A stretch of 64,000 bases of DNA from Kribbella aluminosa (GTDB lineage: Bacteria > Actinomycetota > Actinomycetes > Propionibacteriales > Kribbellaceae): the NCBI RefSeq assembly GCF_017876295.1, contig NZ_JAGINT010000001.1:2728001-2792000 (forward strand), read 5' to 3'. Position numbers and translations under genes: made by a program. Below the pieces are notes generated by a model, which worked only from the letters and a program-made list of their open reading frames with translations, ran no database searches and was not told where the DNA came from. Shown here piece after piece: positions 42,655 through 50,889 of the stretch (the stretch's first letter is position 1; each line of letters begins with the position of its first letter).

Positions 42655-44688
42655 ATGGCTGAGCCGTCGAATCCGAACCAAGAGGGTCCGAAGGACACCG
42701 GTGCGGGGGAGGACTTGCCCGCGGAAGATGTGCCGGAGACGTGGCGCGCAGGCGCGGAGCTTACCGCGCTGCTTCGCGTCCTCGGATCACGTCCCGATTC
42801 GGTGATCGCAGGTGATGCGGTGGGGCGGGACAAGCTGGTCTTCGGCGATGTCGTCGTACAGCGTCCCGGCGTACGGTCGGGTGAGGTTCCGGATGAAGAG
42901 CTGGAGCGCAACCGCCGGCTCTTCGTCGCATCCCGCTGCTACGACGAGATCTACGACCGGCTGTCCGTGGCGCGAGTCGTCGTACTGCGCGCGCCGCGGG
43001 GCACGGGCCGACGGAGCGCGGCCCTTCGGCTGTTGACGCAGCTCAACAACTCCGAGGTGATCTCACTCGATCCGGAGACCGAGCCGGACAAGATCGTCGA
43101 TCACCTGCGTCCGGGATGCGGCCACCACCTGGCCGGCCCGGTCACCTCACTGGGCGCTCCGCTGCGTCAGGTGCATCTGCACGCAGTACGCCGCAAGCTC
43201 GAGAACGCAGGCGGCTACCTGGTCGTCACCGTCGATCCGGACACAGCGATGGCCGAAATCGACGACGTGATCGACTGGCTGGGACCCGAGGCGAAGGAGA
43301 TCGTCCGCCGGCACCTGGGCGATCGGGCCGACGCGGACGACCTTCTCGAGTTGCCTGAGTGCGAAACGTTTCTGTCGGGTCAGCCGCCTCCGGCAGAAGC
43401 CGCGGGGTTCGCCGTGCTGTTGGCTGCTTACGCCGACGGAAGAGCTGATGCGGGGCAGCTCGCCGACTACGGAGTGGGTGCGGCGTCACGTGAGGCCGAC
43501 AAGTGGTTCGGCGGATCCGAGCTCCCATTGCGCGAGCAGGCCTTCGTCATCGCGCTCGCAGTCTTCGACAAGTCGTCGTACGCCGAGGTCGCTGTGCCTG
43601 CCGACGACTTGTTCAAGCGTCTGCACCTCGTCGAAGATCCTGAGCATCCTGCTCAGCTGCCGATCTTTTCGCGCACTCGCGATGCAAGGCTGACGCAAGC
43701 TCGAGCCCGTGAGTACGACGAGCGCGTTGCCGGCCGCTGGGGACTGTCGCCTCACAGGCTCTGCGCGTTCACCAACCCGGCAACCGCAGCGGTTGTGCTG
43801 GCGCGCGTGTGGACCGATCACCCCGCGGCTCGAGAGCCGCTGTGTGACTGGCTGCTCGAGCTGGGCTCGAGTCCGATCCAGAAGGTGCGGCTTCGCGTCG
43901 GTGTCACGGCCGGCCTCCTTGCGTGTGCGGACTTCGATCCCGTCATCTCCGAGCTGATCAGCAAATGGGCGGACTCCGATCGACTTCTGCAGCGTCAGAT
44001 CGCGGTCTGGGCGCTCTGTACAGCTGTGGATCAGAGGGAATCCGCGGTACGTCGGGTCGCGAGCGAGTGGACCTACACCACCTCCGACAAGAGACAATGG
44101 GTCGCTGCCCGGGTGTACGGGGCTATCGGGGGACGCATGCTCGAGCTTGCCTTCAAGCGCCTCGCGCGTCTCTCCGTCAAGAGCTCCAACTGGTTCCAGC
44201 AGAACAACGTTGCCGAGAGCGTAGCCGCGCTTCTCGGCGGCGAGAACACCCTGGCCGCGTTGACCATCGTCGACGAGGCGGCACGGCAACGGGACGCCTG
44301 GGGAGCCGTCGCTCGGCGCGGATTTACGTACGCCGCGGCCCGCTGGCCCCTGAGCGGAACCCTGGGACTCCTCGGCTTCGCTGCAACGAGCAGCGATGCG
44401 TGGCGTCAGCACGCGCGCTTGTGGCGACTCGTACTGGGCGATCCCGAGGTCCGTGACAGCGCGCGTCGGCACCTCCGCCGATGGATCACCCTTGCCGCAG
44501 ACAACAAGGACCTCGAACGGCATCTGTCGCGCCTGCTCGTCGACCTGGCCGACAGCAAGACGGCCTTCGAACGGCTCGAGTACTTGCTGCGGAAGACGGT
44601 CGATCGGGACACCGACCGTACTTTGCCGGTCGCCGAGCGCCTGCGTGAACACCTGATTGCCAGTCACACCGAGAGGACCGCGTCATGA
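42655..44688 (+). CDS. Large NTPase-like protein with degenerate P-loop
   Basis: 677 residues. The N-terminus carries AGDAVGRDKLVFGD (52-65), a Gly-Asp-rich linker like the one in the corrected tail of the cyclase gene. Residues about 108-122 read VVVLRAPRGTGRRSAA, a Walker-A-like loop with Arg where Lys is expected, followed by a beta strand ending VISLDPE and later YLVVTVDPD. The remaining 400 residues are helical, with repeats like those of STAND-type or HEAT-like scaffolds (ARVWTDHPAAREPLCDWLLE, VSEWTYTT, RLWRLVLGDPEVRDSARRHL). No named family is recognised. Its ATG lies inside the corrected end of the cyclase gene, and its TGA overlaps the next ATG. A sensor or switch in the operon is plausible. 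Confidence 0.6.
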   Translation: MAEPSNPNQEGPKDTGAGEDLPAEDVPETWRAGAELTALLRVLGSRPDSVIAGDAVGRDKLVFGDVVVQRPGVRSGEVPDEELERNRRLFVASRCYDEIYDRLSVARVVVLRAPRGTGRRSAALRLLTQLNNSEVISLDPETEPDKIVDHLRPGCGHHLAGPVTSLGAPLRQVHLHAVRRKLENAGGYLVVTVDPDTAMAEIDDVIDWLGPEAKEIVRRHLGDRADADDLLELPECETFLSGQPPPAEAAGFAVLLAAYADGRADAGQLADYGVGAASREADKWFGGSELPLREQAFVIALAVFDKSSYAEVAVPADDLFKRLHLVEDPEHPAQLPIFSRTRDARLTQARAREYDERVAGRWGLSPHRLCAFTNPATAAVVLARVWTDHPAAREPLCDWLLELGSSPIQKVRLRVGVTAGLLACADFDPVISELISKWADSDRLLQRQIAVWALCTAVDQRESAVRRVASEWTYTTSDKRQWVAARVYGAIGGRMLELAFKRLARLSVKSSNWFQQNNVAESVAALLGGENTLAALTIVDEAARQRDAWGAVARRGFTYAAARWPLSGTLGLLGFAATSSDAWRQHARLWRLVLGDPEVRDSARRHLRRWITLAADNKDLERHLSRLLVDLADSKTAFERLEYLLRKTVDRDTDRTLPVAERLREHLIASHTERTAS

Positions 44689-45662
44689 GCACTCCCGATC
44701 AGTCCGCGACCTTGAACGATCCGATTCTCGCCGAGCGAGATCTCCGGCGGTTCGACTTCGTGTTCAGCCGGCCTTCGTGGCGCTCGGGCGGCGCCCTGGT
44801 GATGATCAGCTCGTCCGGCAGCACAGCGTCGTACTCCGCTGAACGGCCCCCGACCCGCGGCGAGCTGGTGATCAAGAACTTCCGGAAGCTGTACGAGATC
44901 GATACCGGATATCACCACCTCACCTACGAGCACGAGTTGCCGAGCGACGGCGACGCGTTCCAGTTCAACGCCGTACTGGACGTCGACTGGCGCGTCGTTG
45001 ACCCGGCCGTCGTCGTACGGCGGGGTGTCCGTGACGTCCGCCGACTGCTCGAACCGCGACTGCTTGCCCGGATGCGTGCGGAGACCCGGCGCTATGCCAT
45101 CGAGGAGAGCGCCGCCGCGGAGCGCGCCGTTCAGGATGCGCTGGATGCGATGGAGCCGATCGAGGGCATCGCGCCAAGCTGCGAGGTCAGGCTCAGCTTG
45201 GACACAGAGGCGATCCAGCAGCACACCGCCCTGCGTGCCTTGGAGCACACGAAGGTGCAAGAGATCGTGAGACACGAGCTGAGTCGTTTGCAGGCTCTGC
45301 AGGGACAGGAGCTCACGGAAGCGACCGCACAGTTCTTCGCGCGACTCCTGGAAGGCAGCGACAGCGATCGGTGGGGCCTCCAGGTCGCGCACAACCCGGC
45401 AGATCTCCCACTCGCGTTGGAGGGCATCCGCGAGGACCACCGCGAGGGACGTCGGAACCAAGTGCGTCTCTTCGAGCAGTTGATTGCCAAAGGCATGCTC
45501 GAGGAGCACATGGTCGACGAGGCATCGCAGCTTGCAGTGGAGGCGATCCGCGCGGGCCTCGCGGACTCGGCGCACGGCAAGGACCGCCGTCGGCCCTTGT
45601 ATCGTGAGGAGTTGCCTCGCGCCGAGACTCCGTCCACTGAGGAACAGGACGATGAGGGATAG
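44685..45662 (+). CDS. Unidentified soluble protein, weakly SPFH/band-7-like
   Basis: 325 residues; ATGA overlap with the NTPase-like gene. The N-terminal half is beta-rich with FVFSRPSWRSGGALVMISSS, GELVIKNFRKLYEIDTGY and FQFNAVLDVDWRVVDPAVVV, followed by a long charged helix (VRDVRRLLEPRLLARMRAET) that alternates like the band-7/SPFH domain plus coiled coil of membrane scaffold proteins. There is no N-terminal membrane segment. The C-terminal 150 residues are helical and end in an acidic tail. The resemblance is by pattern only. It may assemble on the membrane with the two transmembrane proteins encoded next. Confidence 0.5.
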   Translation: MSTPDQSATLNDPILAERDLRRFDFVFSRPSWRSGGALVMISSSGSTASYSAERPPTRGELVIKNFRKLYEIDTGYHHLTYEHELPSDGDAFQFNAVLDVDWRVVDPAVVVRRGVRDVRRLLEPRLLARMRAETRRYAIEESAAAERAVQDALDAMEPIEGIAPSCEVRLSLDTEAIQQHTALRALEHTKVQEIVRHELSRLQALQGQELTEATAQFFARLLEGSDSDRWGLQVAHNPADLPLALEGIREDHREGRRNQVRLFEQLIAKGMLEEHMVDEASQLAVEAIRAGLADSAHGKDRRRPLYREELPRAETPSTEEQDDEG

Positions 45663-46008
45663 CATCGCTTGGGCCGTTGCCGAGGTGATCCTGCTGTACG
45701 TCGTGCTCCGCTGGGCCGCTGTACCGATCCTGGAGCGTCTCCCGGCCGGCTTGGGACACGTCGTGGGTCTCCTCGCGGCGCTGCTGCTCTTGCCGGAGTA
45801 CGCCGTGACAGTGATGACGCGACGGGCCTCCGGCCGACCGGCGCCTTTCGCCCACGCCTATGGCGAATTGGTCTGTGCCGTTGCCGTCGGCGTGTACCGC
45901 GTGGCCGGGATCCTGATATCCGTGTTACACACGGCCGCGGGGAGGATCGGTCATCGTGCGGCCCTTGTCGGAGGTATCGGGGTGGTGGTGATCATCCATG
46001 CGGTCTAG
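45652..46008 (+). CDS. Small three-helix membrane protein
   Basis: 118 residues, overlapping its upstream neighbour by 11 bases and its downstream neighbour by 11. Hydrophobic segments at about 5-27, 32-52 and 75-115 are separated by a basic loop (TRRASGRPAPF). No family recognised. It sits between the SPFH-like gene and the PycTM-like gene, so it may be part of the membrane assembly. Confidence 0.6.
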   Translation: MRDSIAWAVAEVILLYVVLRWAAVPILERLPAGLGHVVGLLAALLLLPEYAVTVMTRRASGRPAPFAHAYGELVCAVAVGVYRVAGILISVLHTAAGRIGHRAALVGGIGVVVIIHAV

Positions 46009-46501
46009 ATCCCTCGCGGGGCATCGACGGATACCAGCGTGTACCGAGACCGCGACCGCGGAGCGGCTGCTGGCCGAGGTCCGTGCGGAGGCGGTGAACG
46101 CTGACAGCAAAGCGTCGATCCTGATCGCCGCAATGGGAGTCGGGTTGGCCGCGCTGGCGGGCATCCGCCCACAGCAAGGAGGCCCCGACCGTTGGTGGAC
46201 CGTGGGTTGTTGCTTGTCCGCGGCGGCATTCGTCCTGTTGCTGGCCGCGCTTGCCCCACGGCGTGGACGCCGTCGGCGACAGGTCCAAGGGCTCTCGCAC
46301 TTCGGTGACATCCGGACTGCGGCGTCGTCCGGCCGGCTGCCACAGGCGCTGCGCTGGACCGAACAACACGCTGAAGCCGGCCTACTGACTGCCTTGGACG
46401 CCGTGAGCCGCATCGTTGTCATCAAGTACCGCCTGATCACCGCAGCCGTGGCCTGTTGCGCCCTTGCGCTACCCGCGCTCGCGGTTGGAGCAGTCCGCTG
46501 A
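45998..46501 (+). CDS. PycTM-type membrane effector (Pycsar effector family)
   Basis: 167 residues. It begins with a basic segment, then a helix with AERLLAEVRAEAVNADSKAS running into the first membrane segment (ILIAAMGVGLAALAGI). The second (TVGCCLSAAAFVLLLAALAP) is followed by RRGRR and SHFGDIRTAA, then a helix with ALDAVSRIVVIKYRLITAAV entering the third membrane segment. The DSKAS, PRRG, HFG and KYRLI landmarks in this order match the PycTM (DUF5706) effectors, which on binding cCMP or cUMP from PycC damage the inner membrane. Start codon ATG 45998 overlaps the previous stop; an internal start nearer the DSKAS helix is possible. Last gene of the operon. Confidence 0.75.
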   Translation: MRSRSLAGHRRIPACTETATAERLLAEVRAEAVNADSKASILIAAMGVGLAALAGIRPQQGGPDRWWTVGCCLSAAAFVLLLAALAPRRGRRRRQVQGLSHFGDIRTAASSGRLPQALRWTEQHAEAGLLTALDAVSRIVVIKYRLITAAVACCALALPALAVGAVR

Positions 46502-46502
46502 G

Positions 46503-47200
46503 TCACTCCCTTGCTGTGAAGACAGTGAAGTCGGCGCCGCGGCTGACGGCCGTCTTCTTGGTGGACTGGAGCAGGTCCTCCAGCCGCAGCAGGCGCAGTA
46601 CGTCGTCGGTTGGCGCCGGCGAGGAGCGTACGGCGTTCAGCTTGGTGTAGGTGGTTTCCGACAGGTGCGGCTGAACGATGACCATCTCGGCCGGCGAGGC
46701 GGCGTCGCGTGCGTCGAGCATCGCGAGGAATTCGCCGCGGTCGTCCGCCCGCTTGCCGTTGGTCCGGGTCGCCGGGCAGTCGACTCCTGGGTCCTCGAGC
46801 TCGCGCCGTAACCGCTCAGGATCGACCAGGAAGACGGAGTTCTTGGTTGCCTGGCTCGCCACGACCTCGTAAGCCGTTGTCGCGAAGCCGCCGCGCGGGA
46901 GCTGCTCGCTCCACAGCTGGCTGTTGGAGAGTGCATGTCACCTCCTGCAGCAGGCCGGCTGCGACCATCGACTCCTCGTCCGACTGGTTCGGCGGCAACT
47001 GATCGGCTCCGGTGATCGCGATGTCGTAGGCGCCCTGGACGACCGACACATCGGTCACCGGCCGGGCCACAAAGGGGATCGCCGGGCGAGGTCCCGCGGC
47101 CTTCCGCGACTGGGCCGAGACCCACATGTCCGAGATCGAGCACCACCGCGTCGCGCGTTAGTGTCCCGCGCCTGAAGTTCACGGGGTACGTCGTACGGTC
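46503..47200 (-). pseudogene. Decayed gene with at least two frameshifts
   Basis: Three frames in turn give natural protein: TYPVNFRRGTLTRDAVVLDL (about 47190-47130), then MWVSAQSRKAAGPR with VTDVSVVQGAYDIAITGADQ and EESMVAAGLLQEVTCTL (to about 46930), then NSQLWSEQLPRGGFATTAYE through SVFLVDPERLRRELEDPG to the stop TGA at 46503-46505. Single-base shifts near 47128 and 46925 would join them into one roughly 230-residue or longer C-terminal part. I do not recognise the family. Convergent with the PycTM-like gene, one base apart. Confidence 0.55.
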
Positions 47201-47275
47201 TCCGCCCTCGCACGGCCGGCACGACAGCTTCCGCGGCCCCCGGCCCGGCCGACACCCACGTCCTGCTGCCCTGCA

Positions 47276-47334
47276 ACTTTGAGAACCCACCGACCACTTT
47301 TCGCCGGGCGATTTGGTCGGTGGCTTCTCAAAGT
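47276..47334 (-). terminator. Strong terminator hairpin after the MFS gene
   Basis: ACTTTGAGAACCCACCGACC A (47276-47296) pairs with TGGTCGGTGGCTTCTCAAAG T (47314-47334) over 21 positions with a single C-C mismatch, around a 17-base loop. It starts 11 bases past the MFS stop codon. It is the strongest inverted repeat I found in the window. Confidence 0.8.
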
Positions 47335-47345
47335 CGGGTTTGTGA

Positions 47346-48908
47346 TCAGCCCCGCGCCGACTGGCGGCCGGGCTGATCGGTATCAGCGTTCGACGCCAGT
47401 TGCTTGTCCTTCAGGAAGAAGGTGAGTGCCCAGCCGGCTAGGAAGAGTGGGATGAGGTAGCCGAAGAGTGGGACGAGGCTGTTGGCGTAGGCGTTGATGA
47501 TGGTGTCGCGGACGGTGGCGGGGAGTTGGCGGACGATGCTTGGGGTGATCGCGTGTACGTCGTGGACGGCGCCGAGGGCGCCTGCGGCGGCGGAGGTGGC
47601 GAGGTGGTCGGCGAGTCGGGTCGCGAAGATCGAGCCGATGACGGCCGTGCCGACGCTGGCGCCGATCTCGCGGAAGAAGTTGTTCGAGGAGGTGACGGTG
47701 CCGACCTCGTGGGCCGGGAATTCGTTCTGGGCTGCCAGTACGAGGGTCTGCATGAGCAGGCCCATTCCGGCACCGGCCACGGCCATGAAGGAGCACAGGA
47801 CCCACAGCGAGGTTGCGGTGTTGATGGTGGAGAGCAGCCAGGCCGCGATCGCGACGACGGCGGTGCCTACGGCCAGGAGGGCCTTGACCCGTCCGGTCTT
47901 GCTGATGATCGTGCCGGAGATGGTTGCGGTGAGCATCAGTCCGGCGATCATCGGGAGCAGCAGCAGGCCGGATTCGGTGGCGCTGGTGCCGTACACCATC
48001 TGCAGATAGGTGGGCAGGTAGGCGATGATCGCGAACATGCCGATGCCGGCAGTGATCATCCCGACGAGTGTGGTGATGACGAAGGTTCGGTTGCGGAACA
48101 GCCTGGGCGGGATGACCGGCTCGACGGCTCGCCTCTCGACCAGCAGGAACGCGAGCCAGGAGACGGCAGCGCCGACGGCCAGCGCGATGATCGTCGCGCT
48201 CGTCCATGCGTACTGCGTTCCGCCCCAGGTGGCGACCAGGACGGTGCAGCTGGTGGCGATGATGAGGAGGGCTGAGCCCCAGTAGTCGACGTTGACGTCG
48301 CCGGTGGGCTTGGGTAGTCGCAGGGCGATGAGGGCTACGGCGATGGCGAGGATTCCCAGTGGGACGTTCATCCAGAGTGCCCAGCGCCAGGAGTGCTGGT
48401 CGGTGAACCATCTGCCGAGGATGGGGCCGACGACCGAGGAGAGGCCGAAGACTACTCCGATCGGTGCCATGTAGCGTGCGCGGTCACGGGCGGGGACGAG
48501 GTCGGCGATGATGGCCTGTGCCAGGATCATCAGGCCGCCTCCGCCGAGGCCCTGGATGGCTCGTCCGGTGACGAGCATGCCCATGGACTGGGCGAGTGCG
48601 GCGACCACGGATCCCGCGGTGAACAGGCCGATGGCGGCGAGGAACACGGTGCGGCGTCCGAGGAGGTCGCCGAGTTTGCCGTACAGCGGCATGACGACGG
48701 TGGCGGCCAGGATGTAGGCCGTGGTCACCCAGGCCATGTGTTGCAGTCCGTGGAGCTCACCGACGATGGTCGGCAGCGCGGTGCTGAAGATTGTCTGGTC
48801 GAGTGCTCCCAGCAGCATCGCGACCATCAACGCGACGTAGACCAGGACGAAGCTGCGCTTGTTCAGCGATGCCTTGGCAGTCTCCGCGACCGCTGTGGAC
48901 TCCGGCAT
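47346..48908 (-). CDS. DHA2-family MFS drug exporter
   Basis: 520 residues from ATG 48908, since AGGAG is 6 bases upstream of it but abuts the earlier ATG at 48914. Fourteen membrane helices are predicted. Signatures of the EmrB/QacA family: LLGALDQTIFSTALPTIVGE in helix 1, YGKLGDLLGRRTVFL (motif A), and GRAIQGLGGGGLMILAQAII. These proton-driven pumps export drugs or lipophilic compounds. It lies 43 bases after the ABC exporter permease on the same strand, so the two may be expressed together. Confidence 0.88.
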   Translation of the reverse strand: MPESTAVAETAKASLNKRSFVLVYVALMVAMLLGALDQTIFSTALPTIVGELHGLQHMAWVTTAYILAATVVMPLYGKLGDLLGRRTVFLAAIGLFTAGSVVAALAQSMGMLVTGRAIQGLGGGGLMILAQAIIADLVPARDRARYMAPIGVVFGLSSVVGPILGRWFTDQHSWRWALWMNVPLGILAIAVALIALRLPKPTGDVNVDYWGSALLIIATSCTVLVATWGGTQYAWTSATIIALAVGAAVSWLAFLLVERRAVEPVIPPRLFRNRTFVITTLVGMITAGIGMFAIIAYLPTYLQMVYGTSATESGLLLLPMIAGLMLTATISGTIISKTGRVKALLAVGTAVVAIAAWLLSTINTATSLWVLCSFMAVAGAGMGLLMQTLVLAAQNEFPAHEVGTVTSSNNFFREIGASVGTAVIGSIFATRLADHLATSAAAGALGAVHDVHAITPSIVRQLPATVRDTIINAYANSLVPLFGYLIPLFLAGWALTFFLKDKQLASNADTDQPGRQSARG

Positions 48909-48951
48909 GGTCATCTCCTCTTAAGGTGTGGAAGGTCGTCAGCGGGCGGTG

Positions 48952-49839
48952 TCAGGCGTCGCGGCGGCGGAGCAGGACGGCGGCGGCGGCGAGCAGGATG
49001 ACGACCCAGCCGGCGAGTACGGCGGCGCCGGCTGTGGCGGAGAGCATCCCGTGGGGTGGGACGACCGAGGTGAACGAGGACGCGGCGTTGGACGGAAGGT
49101 ATGGCACGACGGCGTCTTTCCAGCTGGACGGCAGGATCGCGCCGAGCAGAGCAGGTGCCAGCAGCAACAAACCGAACAGTGCACCGATCGCTCCGGCGGC
49201 GTGCCGCAGCAGGGCACCGAGCGCGACTCCGAGGAGGGCGACACCGGCGAGATATCCGCCGGATCCGAGGACGGCTCGCAGTACGCCGTGATCGGTCAGT
49301 GAGGCGTTCGCGCCGTCGCCGAGGATCTGTTGTGCGGCCAGGAACGCGGCTAGCGCGGCGGCTGCCGACACGAGCAGGCTGACCACGCCGATGACGAGGG
49401 CTTTGGCCCACAAGACGGGTAGCCTGTGGGGTACGGCGGCGAGGGTGGCGCGGATCATGCCGCTGGAGTATTCGCCGGAGACCAGCAGGACCCCGAGGAT
49501 TCCGAGGACTATCTGGGCGAGCATCGCGCCGCTCAGGCTGAGGCTGGTCGGGTCGGTGGAGAAGCCTCCCGGGCCTGGGCCGGGCTGTCCGTTGGGTCCG
49601 GACGGTGTCACGTCGCCGGTGGTGACGAGGGCCGCGAGTACGCCGAAGCCGATCAGTACGACGACGGCCACGGCGAGGGTGATCCAGGAGGATCGCAGGC
49701 TGGCGAACTTGTACCATTCGGATCGCACCACCCGGGGGAAGGTGACGCGCAGTGTGTTGACCGTTGCCGCGTCGCGCAGTCCGGCATGGTCGGACGCGTC
49801 GTGCCGGGTAGGGATCGGGGTGTCGAGTGCGGCGCTCAT
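48952..49839 (-). CDS. ABC-2 type exporter permease
   Basis: 295 residues with six predicted membrane helices: a cytoplasmic N-terminus with VVRSEWYKFASLRSSWITLA, then a long Pro/Gly-rich extracellular loop after the first helix, and GEYSSGMIRATLAAVPHR, the hallmark of NatB/BcrB-like permeases. Start ATG 49839 overlaps the ATPase stop (ATGA). Partner of the ATPase at 49836-50771. Confidence 0.85.
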   Translation of the reverse strand: MSAALDTPIPTRHDASDHAGLRDAATVNTLRVTFPRVVRSEWYKFASLRSSWITLAVAVVVLIGFGVLAALVTTGDVTPSGPNGQPGPGPGGFSTDPTSLSLSGAMLAQIVLGILGVLLVSGEYSSGMIRATLAAVPHRLPVLWAKALVIGVVSLLVSAAAALAAFLAAQQILGDGANASLTDHGVLRAVLGSGGYLAGVALLGVALGALLRHAAGAIGALFGLLLLAPALLGAILPSSWKDAVVPYLPSNAASSFTSVVPPHGMLSATAGAAVLAGWVVILLAAAAVLLRRRDA

Positions 49840-50771
49840 CGCGAAGCCTCCAGGTGGTCGGTGGCCGGGGCCTGTTGGTACTCGACCGCGTCGTGGGTCA
49901 TTTGCATGAAGGCCTGCTCGAGCGAGACCTCGATCGGGATCAGGGCGTGGATCGGGAGTCCGGCGGCGAGCGCGCGATCACCGATGGCGGCGGCCTCGAG
50001 GCCGGTGATGGTCAGTTCGCCGCCGGCAGGTCCGGATTCGACGGCGACGTCGTCGTCGAGCAGGAGGTCGGTCAGTTCGGCGGCCTTGGGGGAGCGGACC
50101 TTGACCACGAGTCCGGAGGCGGCGCGCTGCATCTCGGCGACGGTCGTATCGGCGATCAGCTTGCCCTTGCCGACGACGATCAGGTGCTCGGCGACCAGCG
50201 CGATCTCGGAGATCAGGTGCGAGGAGATGAACACGGTCCGGCCTTCGTCGGCGAGCGATTTGAGCAGTCCGCGGATCCACTGGATCCCTTCGGGGTCGAG
50301 TCCGTTGACTGGCTCGTCGAGCATCACCACCTCCGGATCGCCGAGCAGGGCGGCGGCGATCCCGAGACGCTGACCCATTCCGAGCGAGAACGCCCCGGCG
50401 CGCTTGCCGGCGACGCTCGACAGCCCGACCAGCGAGAGGACCTCGTCGACACGACGGCGGGGAATCCCGGTGGTGGCGGCAAGGGTGAGGAGATGGTTGT
50501 ACGCCGACCGGCCGGGGTGGATGGCCCGCGCCTCCAGCAGGGCGCCGACCTGGTGGAGTGGCGCGACGTGGTCGGCGTAGGGCCGTCCCATGACGGTCAC
50601 CGTGCCGCTGTCGGGGCGGTCGAGACCGACGATCATCCGCATGGTCGTGGACTTCCCGGCGCCGTTCGGTCCCAGGAACCCGGTGACCACACCGGGCTCG
50701 ACGGTGAAGCTGAGGTTGTCGACGGCAACCTTCTTGCCGTACGACTTCGTGATGTTCGCGACGGTGATCAT
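49836..50771 (-). CDS. ABC exporter ATP-binding protein
   Basis: 311 residues from ATG 50771; a GTG four codons earlier is possible. Walker A LGPNGAGKSTTMRM, signature FSLGMGQRLGIA (in place of LSGGQ), Walker B PEVVMLDEPVNGLDP and switch His in VFISSHLISEI. BcrA/NatA-like with a C-terminal regulatory domain. It drives the ABC-2 permease next to it. The two-component pair encoded upstream on the same strand probably controls this exporter, as in bacitracin-type resistance modules. Confidence 0.88.
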   Translation of the reverse strand: MITVANITKSYGKKVAVDNLSFTVEPGVVTGFLGPNGAGKSTTMRMIVGLDRPDSGTVTVMGRPYADHVAPLHQVGALLEARAIHPGRSAYNHLLTLAATTGIPRRRVDEVLSLVGLSSVAGKRAGAFSLGMGQRLGIAAALLGDPEVVMLDEPVNGLDPEGIQWIRGLLKSLADEGRTVFISSHLISEIALVAEHLIVVGKGKLIADTTVAEMQRAASGLVVKVRSPKAAELTDLLLDDDVAVESGPAGGELTITGLEAAAIGDRALAAGLPIHALIPIEVSLEQAFMQMTHDAVEYQQAPATDHLEASR

Positions 50772-50889
50772 CGCCGGCCCCACGGTGCCCTGTTCATGGC
50801 TCTGTTCATGGCCACAACCCTGCCGGGAGCGCGCGCCGCAGTCGTCGCCCGACAGCAGTACTTCGCGGAGTACTTCGGCCCGCCTCGGG

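Noticed and set aside
50790..50815. Short direct repeat CTGTTCATGG before the ABC ATPase gene
   Set aside because: Two 10-mers only, no flanking symmetry and no promoter logic; probably chance.
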